Assembly: GCA_903877945.1 (NCBI GenBank) | Contig: CAIRFY010000310.1 | Location: 1 to 6,298 of the forward strand | DNA from: an uncultured Oscillochloris sp. | Lineage (GTDB): Bacteria; Chloroflexota; Chloroflexia; Chloroflexales; Chloroflexaceae | DNA: 6,298 nucleotides | Direction: 5' to 3' | Part shown: in pieces, positions 1 through 4,615 of the stretch | Position numbering within the stretch: position 1 is the first letter of the stretch | Layout: each line of letters begins with the position of its first letter | Program-made: the position numbers and the translations under genes | The notes under the pieces: generated by a model | Database searches by the model: none | The model's input: the letters and a program-made list of their open reading frames with translations, nothing else | Told to the model about the DNA's origin: nothing

Positions 1-126
1 CTCGTCGCCTCGTCGCCTCGTCGCCTCGTCGCCTCGTCGCCTCGTCGCCTCGTCGCCTCGTCGCCTCGTCGCCTCGTCGCCTCGTCGCCTCGTCGCCTCG
101 TCGCCTCGTCGCCTCGTCGCCTCGTC
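1..126. repeat. Perfect 8-bp tandem repeat array, cut by the window edge
   Basis: The unit CTCGTCGC (GCGACGAG on the minus strand) is repeated 15.75 times without a single mismatch, and the array continues past the left edge. It begins 7 bases after the stop codon of the minus-strand ABC ATPase gene, so it lies in that gene's 3' flank. Eight is not a multiple of three and no open frame of note uses it, so it is unlikely to be coding. Perfect identity points to recent slippage or a variable-number repeat. It could also be collapsed or inflated by assembly. The right end reads GCCTCGTC followed by TTTT, the same word plus T-run found in the hairpin at 1366-1402. Confidence 0.97.
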
Positions 127-133
127 TTTTGCC

Positions 134-1240
134 TTAAACCAGGGCCGCCTCACTCGTGCGGTCAAAGATGTGCATCTTATCCATGTCAAGTACTATTTCC
201 AGGTTCTGGCCGGTGCGGGCGGAGGTACGTGGGTCAAGGCGACCAATAAACTCTTTGCCGCCGCTCTCGATGTAGGCGTAGACCTCGGAACCCATCGCCT
301 CGGTCAGGTTCACCTGCGCCTTGATCTTGGCGCTCTCGTCAACATCGCGAGCGACGTAGTGGGAGTCGTGGACATCTTCAGGGCGGATGCCGAAATAGAC
401 ATCCTTGCCCACGTAGCCGCCGACCTTGTTGGCTTTGCTGGCGGGCACCGGCACCACAAAGTCCTTGCTGATCACCACGCCGAGTCCCCCACCCACTCGG
501 TCAAGCTTCGCCTCGAAGAAATTCATGGCCGGGCTGCCGATAAAGCCAGCGACAAACATGTTGGCCGGAGAATCGTAGAGGTTCTGCGGCGAGTCGAGCT
601 GCTGGAGGATCCCGTCCTTCATCACCGCGATGCGCGTGCCCATCGTCATGGCCTCGGTCTGGTCGTGGGTCACATAGATGAAGGTCGTCTTCAACCGCTG
701 GTGGAGCTTGCTGATCTCGGCGCGGGTCTGCACACGCAGTTTAGCGTCGAGGTTTGAGAGCGGCTCATCCATCAGGAAGACAGCGGGATCGCGCACAATG
801 GCGCGGCCAAGGGCGACGCGCTGGCGCTGGCCGCCAGAGAGTGCCTTAGGTTTGCGGTCGAGCAGGTGACGGATGCCAAGCATGTCGGCGGCCTCGGTGA
901 CGCGCTTGTCGATCTCAATTTTGGGCACCTTGCGCAGCTTCAGACCGAAGGCCATGTTATCGTAGACTGACATGTGCGGATAAAGGGCGTAGCTCTGGAA
1001 GACCATCGCGATGTCGCGATCCTTGGGCGGCACATCGTTGACCACACGGTCGCCGATGATAATACTGCCATCAGTGATCTCCTCCAGGCCGGCCAGACAG
1101 CGCAGGGCGGTGGATTTACCGCAGCCCGAGGGGCCGACCAGCACCAGGAACTCACCGTCATGGATCTCAATGTTCAGATCCTTGAGAACCGTCACATCGC
1201 CGAACCGCTTCCACACATGGTCGAAGGTAATCCCTGCCAT
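134..1240 (-). CDS. ugpC: MalK/UgpC-family ATP-binding subunit of a carbohydrate ABC importer
   Basis: This is a 368-residue cytoplasmic ATPase that would power uptake of a sugar, oligosaccharide or glycerol-3-phosphate by a CUT1-type importer. The nucleotide-binding domain is complete: Walker A GPSGCGKST (36-44), Q-loop Gln82, signature LSGGQ (134-138), Walker B VFLMDE (154-159) and switch His192 in VTHDQTEAM. A C-terminal regulatory TOBE/OB-fold region of about 130 residues follows, with the family motif FGIRPEDV (283-290). The length is normal for MalK/UgpC. The frame stays open to 1309, but the ATG at 1238-1240 is chosen because a GGAGGA ribosome binding site lies 7 bases ahead of it, the protein then starts at the usual MAGITFD-type N-terminus, and a predicted -10 box sits between the two starts. 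No permease or binding protein is adjacent, so it may be a shared ATPase. The symbol indicates the family only; the substrate cannot be read from the sequence. Confidence 0.95.
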   Translation of the reverse strand: MAGITFDHVWKRFGDVTVLKDLNIEIHDGEFLVLVGPSGCGKSTALRCLAGLEEITDGSIIIGDRVVNDVPPKDRDIAMVFQSYALYPHMSVYDNMAFGLKLRKVPKIEIDKRVTEAADMLGIRHLLDRKPKALSGGQRQRVALGRAIVRDPAVFLMDEPLSNLDAKLRVQTRAEISKLHQRLKTTFIYVTHDQTEAMTMGTRIAVMKDGILQQLDSPQNLYDSPANMFVAGFIGSPAMNFFEAKLDRVGGGLGVVISKDFVVPVPASKANKVGGYVGKDVYFGIRPEDVHDSHYVARDVDESAKIKAQVNLTEAMGSEVYAYIESGGKEFIGRLDPRTSARTGQNLEIVLDMDKMHIFDRTSEAALV

Positions 1241-1247
1241 ATGGTAT

Positions 1248-1253
1248 TCCTCC
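1248..1253 (-). promoter_or_regulatory. Ribosome binding site deciding the ABC ATPase start
   Basis: GGAGGA on the minus strand, 7 bases from the ATG at 1240. The in-frame upstream start at 1309 lies at or above the predicted promoter -10 box, so this site fixes the 368-residue form. Confidence 0.85.
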
Positions 1254-1297
1254 AAAGGGCCGAGGTATTTATGTGAACGTATGTACGATACACGTCC

Positions 1298-1326
1298 AGT
1301 ATACCTCATTAGGACACCAAATGCAA
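1298..1326 (-). promoter_or_regulatory. Sigma70-like promoter for the ABC ATPase gene
   Basis: On the minus strand TTGCAT (1326-1321) and TATACT (1303-1298) are separated by exactly 17 bases. The -10 matches the consensus at 5 of 6 positions and the -35 at 3 of 6. Transcription would start near 1291, giving a leader of about 50 bases before the ATG at 1240. With the hairpin at 1366-1402 just upstream, this suggests the ATPase gene is transcribed separately from radC. Confidence 0.6.
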
Positions 1327-1365
1327 GGGGTCAAGCCCTGACTGCTCGGCGAACGCACGAGAGAG

Positions 1366-1402
1366 AAGGGACGAGGCGGCAATGCCGCCTCGTCCCTTTT
1401 TT
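1366..1402. terminator. Long hairpin between radC and the ABC ATPase gene, probable terminator
   Basis: A perfect inverted repeat pairs 1366-1380 with 1384-1398 (core arms GGGACGAGGCGGC and GCCGCCTCGTCCC) around a 3-base loop. A run of six T follows on the plus strand. On the minus strand, where radC ends 30 bases upstream, the 3' flank is TTCTCTCTCG, which is only moderately U-rich. The best U-tract therefore faces the plus strand, but the only genes nearby are on the minus strand. The structure may work in both directions. The arms contain GACGAGGC, the same octamer as the array at 1-126. Confidence 0.75.
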
Positions 1403-1432
1403 AAGTCTCTGCGAGAGCCGCACCGTGGCAGA

Positions 1433-2146
1433 TCAGGCGCTAGAGAAGCCCAGACCGCGCTCGCGCATACTCACATAGCGCCCGCGTCCGATGACTAGGT
1501 GATCGAGGATGTCGATGTCCAGCAGCTTGCCCGCCTCGACGATCTGGCGGGTCACCAGAATGTCTTCGGGCGAAGGAGTGGGGTCGCCGGATGGGTGGTT
1601 ATGCACGACGATCATGGCGGTGCTGTTCTTACGCACCGCATCGCGGAAAACCTCGCCCACCCGGATGACCGCAGTGTTGACCGAGCCAACATAAATCGTG
1701 GCAATCTGCTGGACGCGGTTCTTCGTATCGAGAAGAACTGTGCGTAGGTGTTCTTGGTCGAGGTGGCCCATCTCAACCATCAGGAGACTGGCTACGTCTG
1801 CGGGGCTACGAATTTGCGGTCGCTCATCAATACCCGTAATCAGCAAGCGCCTGCCGATCTCCAGGGCCGCCTTGAGCGCAGCGGTCTTGGCCTCGCCCAT
1901 CCCGTGCCGCCGACACAGTTCCGCATAATCGGCGCGCTGAAGCCCTGTCCAGCCACCATGTTCGACCAGTATCTGCTGGGCCAGATTGAGGACGTTGGTG
2001 CCAGCCACGCCCACGCGCAGCAGGATGGCGAGCAATTCGGCGTCAGAGAGTGCGGCGGGGCCGGAGTCGCGCAGGCGCTCACGCGGCTGCGATTCGGGCG
2101 GGAGTTCCTTGAGGCGGAGGTGGTAGGACGAGGGTGCGGCCTGCAT
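1433..2146 (-). CDS. radC: RadC family (UPF0758) JAB/MPN-domain protein
   Basis: A 237-residue RadC-family protein. The N-terminal part (about 9-100) is the UPF0758/helix-hairpin-helix-like region with LSDAELLAILLRVG (33-46) and HGMGEAKTAAL (81-91). The C-terminal part (about 111-233) is a JAB1/MPN metalloprotease-like domain with HNHPSGDPTPSPED (182-195). That motif gives the metal-binding pattern His182, His184 and Asp195, with Glu132 the likely catalytic acid in DQEHLRTVLLDTKNR. The length is typical and the protein is probably soluble and cytoplasmic. The old link to recombinational repair is not well supported, and the true function of the family is unsettled. The ATG at 2146 is preferred over an in-frame GTG at 2176 because AAGGAG stands 7 bases ahead of it. 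The gene lies between terminators at 2239-2272 and 1366-1402, so it is probably monocistronic. I see no clear promoter in the 90-odd bases upstream. Confidence 0.95.
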   Translation of the reverse strand: MQAAPSSYHLRLKELPPESQPRERLRDSGPAALSDAELLAILLRVGVAGTNVLNLAQQILVEHGGWTGLQRADYAELCRRHGMGEAKTAALKAALEIGRRLLITGIDERPQIRSPADVASLLMVEMGHLDQEHLRTVLLDTKNRVQQIATIYVGSVNTAVIRVGEVFRDAVRKNSTAMIVVHNHPSGDPTPSPEDILVTRQIVEAGKLLDIDILDHLVIGRGRYVSMRERGLGFSSA

Positions 2147-2153
2147 CGGTGTT

Positions 2154-2159
2154 CTCCTT
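2154..2159 (-). promoter_or_regulatory. Ribosome binding site deciding the radC start
   Basis: AAGGAG on the minus strand, 7 bases before the ATG at 2146. The upstream in-frame GTG (2176) has no comparable site. Confidence 0.8.
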
Positions 2160-2197
2160 CGGTGTGCGGTCGTCACTATGTGTACCGCTGCACACCG
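2160..2197 (-). repeat. Imperfect inverted repeat in the radC upstream region
   Basis: CGGTGTG (2160-2166) pairs with CACACCG (2191-2197). CGGT (2167-2170) can also pair with ACCG (2184-2187), leaving a 3-base bulge and a 13-base loop. It directly abuts the radC ribosome binding site, so it could be an operator or an mRNA hairpin influencing translation. It may also be chance in GC-rich DNA. Confidence 0.35.
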
Positions 2198-2238
2198 GGA
2201 GAATGTTGCGCCAGGGCTGCGCCCTTAGACCCAGCAAC

Positions 2239-2272
2239 AAAAAAACGTGGGGGCGGCCACGCCGCCCCCACG
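2239..2272 (-). terminator. Intrinsic terminator of the 94-residue repeat-protein gene
   Basis: On the minus strand a perfect 12-bp GC-rich stem (CGTGGGGGCGGC at 2272-2261 pairing with 2257-2246, 3-base loop) is followed directly by seven T (2245-2239). It lies 34 bases after the stop codon at 2307 and has the textbook form and orientation for ending that transcript before radC. Confidence 0.95.
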
Positions 2273-2306
2273 CCGGGAGGTTGAGGGTATCACAGTCCCG
2301 AACGCC

Positions 2307-2591
2307 CTATACGGCGTGGTTCGTGTAGAGTGCCTCGAAATCAACGCGGAAGTCCGCCCACGAGATCTCGGCATCGCCATACAGTTCGCGCATCTCAGTG
2401 AGCAGATCGCTCTGGCTGATCGGCAGCGGCGTGCTTCCATAAAGAGCCTGAAGGTCTACGGCGAGGGTGTCGAGCGTAATGGCGCTGCCTGCTCCGCTGT
2501 AAAGCGCGTGAAGATCAGCTCCCATGTCCTCAAACGACACCGACGACCCGCCCTGAACGTTGAGTACTGCGCCATGTCCGGCTGTCATCAT
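2307..2591 (-). CDS. Small protein of four 14-residue helix-like repeats, unknown function
   Basis: A 94-residue acidic protein I do not recognise. After a Gly/Ser-rich N-terminus it holds four copies of a motif: [VI]-[ST]-x-x-[DT]-[MLF]-x-x-[DE]-[LMF]-x-[AE]-L-Y. The copies are at residues 18-31, 38-51, 58-71 and 76-89, ending in HALY, QALY, RELY and EALY. The [ST]xxD start resembles a helix N-cap, so each copy is probably a short amphipathic helix joined by loops of 4 to 6 residues. There is no Cys or Lys, no signal peptide and no membrane segment. The ATG at 2591 is chosen because GAGG lies 7 bases ahead. A GTG two codons earlier (2597) and another ATG at 2588 are alternatives. The gene is real on independent grounds: it has a near-consensus promoter (2728-2756), a ribosome binding site and an excellent terminator (2239-2272). 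It is transcribed alone. A role as a scaffold or protein-binding adaptor is only a guess from the repeat architecture. Confidence 0.85.
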   Translation of the reverse strand: MMTAGHGAVLNVQGGSSVSFEDMGADLHALYSGAGSAITLDTLAVDLQALYGSTPLPISQSDLLTEMRELYGDAEISWADFRVDFEALYTNHAV

Positions 2592-2720
2592 CGACACACC
2601 TCTCCTGCTTCAAATAGTCCTCTGGTGTGAGGCAACATACCTCGCACGCTACATTGAGATTGCTTGCTCGACAGAACCCACATAAGTATCGGTTCTCATT
2701 ATGGATCATTGGTACAAGCG
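2592..2720 (-). other. Long 5' leader of the 94-residue gene, possibly structured
   Basis: From the predicted transcription start near 2721 to the ATG, the leader is about 130 bases. Its RNA can form AGAACC/GGUUCU (2696-2691 with 2678-2673, 12-base loop), enclosed by GCUUG/CAAGC. It can also pair CACACC with GGUGUG next to the start, placing the AGGAG ribosome binding site in the loop. None of these matches a riboswitch class I know. All the helices are short, so regulation by the leader is only a possibility. Confidence 0.4.
2599..2606 (-). promoter_or_regulatory. Ribosome binding site of the 94-residue gene
   Basis: AGGAGAGG on the minus strand. Its GAGG part is 7 bases from the ATG at 2591, matching the 7-base spacing seen at the other genes here. 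From AGGAG the GTG at 2597 is only 4 bases away, so the ATG is favoured. Confidence 0.75.
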
Positions 2721-2727
2721 TAACCCT

Positions 2728-2756
2728 AGTATATTTGGACTTTTTGTCTTTTTCAA
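2728..2756 (-). promoter_or_regulatory. Strong sigma70-like promoter for the 94-residue gene
   Basis: TTGAAA (2756-2751) and TATACT (2733-2728) on the minus strand are separated by exactly 17 bases. The -35 matches consensus at 4 of 6 positions and the -10 at 5 of 6. AT-rich DNA lies immediately upstream. The -10 hexamer is identical to that of the ABC ATPase promoter at 1298-1303. The predicted start is near 2721. Confidence 0.75.
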
Positions 2757-2785
2757 GACCCAGAATATGATCCTTTTGGAATATA

Positions 2786-2799
2786 TATAAGATCTTATA
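2786..2799. promoter_or_regulatory. 14-bp perfect palindrome upstream of the 2728-2756 promoter
   Basis: TATAAGATCTTATA is perfectly self-complementary. Its centre lies about 72 bases upstream of the predicted transcription start, a position used by many activators. It sits in an AT-rich stretch (about 2700-2885) that also holds two further AAGATC words (2841 and 2853). It may be an operator or simply AT-rich chance. Confidence 0.4.
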
Positions 2800-2805
2800 A
2801 TTATG

Positions 2806-2838
2806 AATGCCTCTCAGGTGGCTTTCCTGAGAGGCATT
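2806..2838 (-). terminator. 13-bp hairpin behind the 70-residue gene, probable terminator
   Basis: AATGCCTCTCAGG (2806-2818) pairs perfectly with CCTGAGAGGCATT (2826-2838) around a 7-base loop. It lies about 50 bases after the stop codon of the minus-strand gene at 2887-3099 and ahead of the next promoter. On the minus strand the 3' flank is CATAATTATA, so the U-tract is poor. On the plus strand a short T run (2837-2840) follows. Context favours ending the 70-residue gene's transcript. Besides this hairpin, the 295 bases between the two small genes hold only the palindrome, promoter and leader listed here. Confidence 0.6.
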
Positions 2839-2886
2839 TTAAGATCCAAATCAAGATCTATTTTTAATATTTTTTTGTATGTATTA

Positions 2887-3099
2887 TCATTCATCACCCT
2901 CGATCCAGGCAAGGCTATACAGCGATCCACCATACATTGTGCGGCTCACCAGTGGGGGGAGTGCTGCATCCGCCGACACGCGTCGATAGATGTAGCGTAG
3001 CTGACCCTCGTGCTGGACGGACAGGTAGTCGCCGCTTGCGGTGATCTGGGCCGCATCACTTCCGTCGACTCGCTCCTCGTAGCCGTGTGCATCGTCCAT
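2887..3099 (-). CDS. Small acidic protein downstream of nifK, unknown function
   Basis: A 70-residue protein matching no family I know. It has no Cys and no Lys, and is acidic overall, mainly at both ends (MDDAHGYEERVDGSD and WIEGDE). Tyr-rich stretches such as DYLSVQHEGQLRYIYRRV (24-41) and MYGGSLYSLAWIE (55-67) look like beta strands, so a compact beta-rich fold is plausible. No signal peptide or membrane segment is visible. Evidence that it is a gene: the ATG at 3099 has GAGGAGGT exactly 7 bases ahead, one of the best ribosome binding sites in the window. It starts 94 bases behind nifK on the same strand, and I find no convincing promoter between them. It may therefore be the last gene of the nif operon, separated by the hairpin at 3133-3177. 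Whether it serves nitrogen fixation is unknown. Confidence 0.7.
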   Translation of the reverse strand: MDDAHGYEERVDGSDAAQITASGDYLSVQHEGQLRYIYRRVSADAALPPLVSRTMYGGSLYSLAWIEGDE

Positions 3100-3106
3100 A
3101 GAGCTT

Positions 3107-3114
3107 ACCTCCTC
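3107..3114 (-). promoter_or_regulatory. Near-perfect ribosome binding site of the 70-residue gene
   Basis: GAGGAGGT on the minus strand, complementary to the 16S rRNA 3' end over 8 bases and 7 bases from the ATG at 3099. It is the main evidence that this short frame is translated. Confidence 0.85.
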
Positions 3115-3120
3115 ACGCAG

Positions 3121-3133
3121 TGAATGTCATTCA
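3121..3133. repeat. 13-bp palindrome between the nifK hairpin and the 70-residue gene
   Basis: TGAATG and CATTCA flank a single central T. The palindrome abuts the large hairpin at 3133-3177 and lies just ahead of the ribosome binding site. It could be a protein-binding site or a short extra helix on the transcript. Confidence 0.35.
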
Positions 3134-3177
3134 TAGTGGGAGAAATTGTCAGCGAAGCTGACAATTTCTCCCACTAT
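3133..3177 (-). terminator. Perfect 21-bp hairpin at the end of nifK, no U-tract
   Basis: Bases 3133-3153 are perfectly complementary to 3157-3177, with a 3-base loop. The stem begins 16 bases after the nifK stop codon. It reads ATAGTGGGAGAAATTGTCAGC on the plus strand. Neither strand has a run of T after the stem, so it is not a classical intrinsic terminator. It may cap and stabilise the 3' end of the nifDK message, lower expression of the 70-residue gene downstream, or be a processing site. At DNA level the loop forms GCGAAGC, a sequence known for unusually stable hairpins. Confidence 0.6.
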
Positions 3178-3194
3178 AGACGCTTATAGATGCT
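3175..3194. repeat. Two tandem 10-bp copies at the nifK stop codon
   Basis: TATAGACGCT (3175-3184) is followed by TATAGATGCT (3185-3194), differing at one base. The first copy overlaps the end of the hairpin and the second reaches the nifK stop codon. It is probably a small local duplication with no visible role. Confidence 0.5.
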
Positions 3195-4615
3195 TAGTGT
3201 TTGCCATTCCCGTTCTGGTAGACGAGCGGAATGCTCGTCGGCCCTTCAACGCCTAGCTCAACGAGGGTGTTACTCACCACCGAGGTGGCCTTGCGCTCGA
3301 AGATTACATTGGTAATCTCGTCTACCAAGGCGATTGCGCCGTTGTAGCCGACGATGGACCGGCGGTGGTAGCCGAAGCGATCCTCAACCGGGAAGCCCAT
3401 GCGGATGAGCGGGATCTTCTCGGCGTCGGAGATGAACTTGCCCTTCGAGTGGCCCATCAGCAGGTCCACCGGATTGGCCTTGATCCGCATATGCAACTCG
3501 TGCAGGTCGCCTTTGAGGATGATCTCGCTCTCAACCCCTAGCTCCTGAGTCAGCTCGACCATGCGCTCGGCCCAGGGCTTCGACTCGGATGCGGTGAGGA
3601 TGTAGGCCGGAACCATGCCCATCTCGGCTACCAGGCCCACCAACCCCTCAAGCGTGTCGGGGTCGCCGAAGAGGGCCACGCGCAGGCCGGAGGTGAACAT
3701 GTGCGTGTCCACGAGCGCATCCAGCAGGCGGGCACGCTCGACGCTCAACACCTCGGGAACCTGGTGGTCAGTGATCTCGGTCAGCGTGTCAACGAAGGCG
3801 TCGGTGTTGGCCAGGCCGATGGGCATGGTCAGCACGTGAGCCGGGACGTTGTGGCGCCGCTCGTAGACGCGAGCCGCCTCGCCGCCGATGTAGCGCTGAA
3901 TGGCTATCGTCGCCAGCGACTTAGAGGAACTATGCAACTCCTCAACCGTTGTGCCGCCACGGGCGAAATGCGGGCGCGGCTCGTAGTAGCCACCGTCCAG
4001 CGTCTCGGAGTAGTCGGTCAGCCACAGCCCGTGGAGACCCATCTCGCGCACAATGTGCTTCAGCTCGCGGATGTCGCCAGGGTTGACCCAGCCGGGGATG
4101 ATGTTGATCTTACCGTTGGTCTCGCCCTTCTTCTTGCGCTTATCGGGCAGACTGTTGGCGATTTCCGTGAGAAAGTTATCGAAGCCGGTGGTGTGGTTGC
4201 CGATGTACGAAGGTGTCTTCACCGAAAGGATCGGGATGGTGATGTCGGGATTCTTCTCCTGAAACTCGTCAATGGTGCCAGGGATGTCGTCACCAATCGT
4301 CTCCGAGAGGCAGGTCGAGCAGACCATAATCATGGTCGGGTGGAAGCGGTCTACGATATTCTTGATCGCCTCCAGCAGATTGCCCTTACCGCCGTAGACG
4401 GTGGTCTTCTCGGTGAGCGAGGTGGATGCGACCTCAACCGGCTCACGGAAGTGGCGGGCCATCTGGTGGCGCGGATAGGTCGCGCAGCCCTGAGATCCGT
4501 GGTTGATCGTAATGGCCCCGTGGATGCCGTAGTTGGCGAGCATGGCCCCGATGGGTGCGCAGGAGCGGGTCGGGTTGATCGCGACCGCGCGCGCTTGAGT
4601 TGTAATGCAGCTCAT
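3194..4615 (-). CDS. nifK: Nitrogenase molybdenum-iron protein beta chain
   Basis: A 473-residue beta subunit of dinitrogenase, which with NifD forms the alpha2beta2 MoFe protein that reduces N2 with electrons from NifH. The P-cluster ligands are in place: Cys19 (TRSCAPIG), Cys44 (HGSQGC) and Cys102 (CSTCLSETIGDD). Their spacing, 25 and 58 residues, is the same as Cys70, Cys95 and Cys153 of the Azotobacter protein. Ser136 in TPSYIGNHTTGFDN matches the P-cluster serine region. The N-terminus begins about 50 residues later than the Azotobacter protein, so the long extension is absent, as in clostridial and archaeal forms. Its ATG follows the nifD TAA with no base between, and a GAGGAGG site lies inside nifD 8 bases ahead, so the two are probably translationally coupled. 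It ends in a short polar tail (QNGNGKH). VnfK, AnfK and NifN are unlikely given the ligands, the intact P-cluster set and the partner. Confidence 0.97.
   Translation of the reverse strand: MSCITTQARAVAINPTRSCAPIGAMLANYGIHGAITINHGSQGCATYPRHQMARHFREPVEVASTSLTEKTTVYGGKGNLLEAIKNIVDRFHPTMIMVCSTCLSETIGDDIPGTIDEFQEKNPDITIPILSVKTPSYIGNHTTGFDNFLTEIANSLPDKRKKKGETNGKINIIPGWVNPGDIRELKHIVREMGLHGLWLTDYSETLDGGYYEPRPHFARGGTTVEELHSSSKSLATIAIQRYIGGEAARVYERRHNVPAHVLTMPIGLANTDAFVDTLTEITDHQVPEVLSVERARLLDALVDTHMFTSGLRVALFGDPDTLEGLVGLVAEMGMVPAYILTASESKPWAERMVELTQELGVESEIILKGDLHELHMRIKANPVDLLMGHSKGKFISDAEKIPLIRMGFPVEDRFGYHRRSIVGYNGAIALVDEITNVIFERKATSVVSNTLVELGVEGPTSIPLVYQNGNGKH

Noticed and set aside
1..126. CRISPR array at the left edge
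   Set aside because: The unit is 8 bp with no spacers, so it is a simple tandem repeat.
170..757. A 195-codon plus-strand open frame opposite the ABC ATPase gene
   Set aside because: It is antisense to a complete ATPase with all motifs, and its His/Val/Leu/Asp-rich product shows no family feature.
1241..1309. A 23-residue N-terminal extension of the ABC ATPase
   Set aside because: The upstream start lies above the predicted -10 box and lacks a ribosome binding site, while the ATG at 1240 has GGAGGA at 7 bases.
1748..2284. Plus-strand open frames over radC and the 94-residue gene (1748-2284, 2247-2630)
   Set aside because: They overlap well-supported minus-strand genes and run through the terminator at 2239-2272. 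Their products look like low-information shadows.
3133..3177. Insertion-sequence end or attachment site
   Set aside because: It is a single hairpin with no transposase, no flanking target duplication and no second copy in the window.
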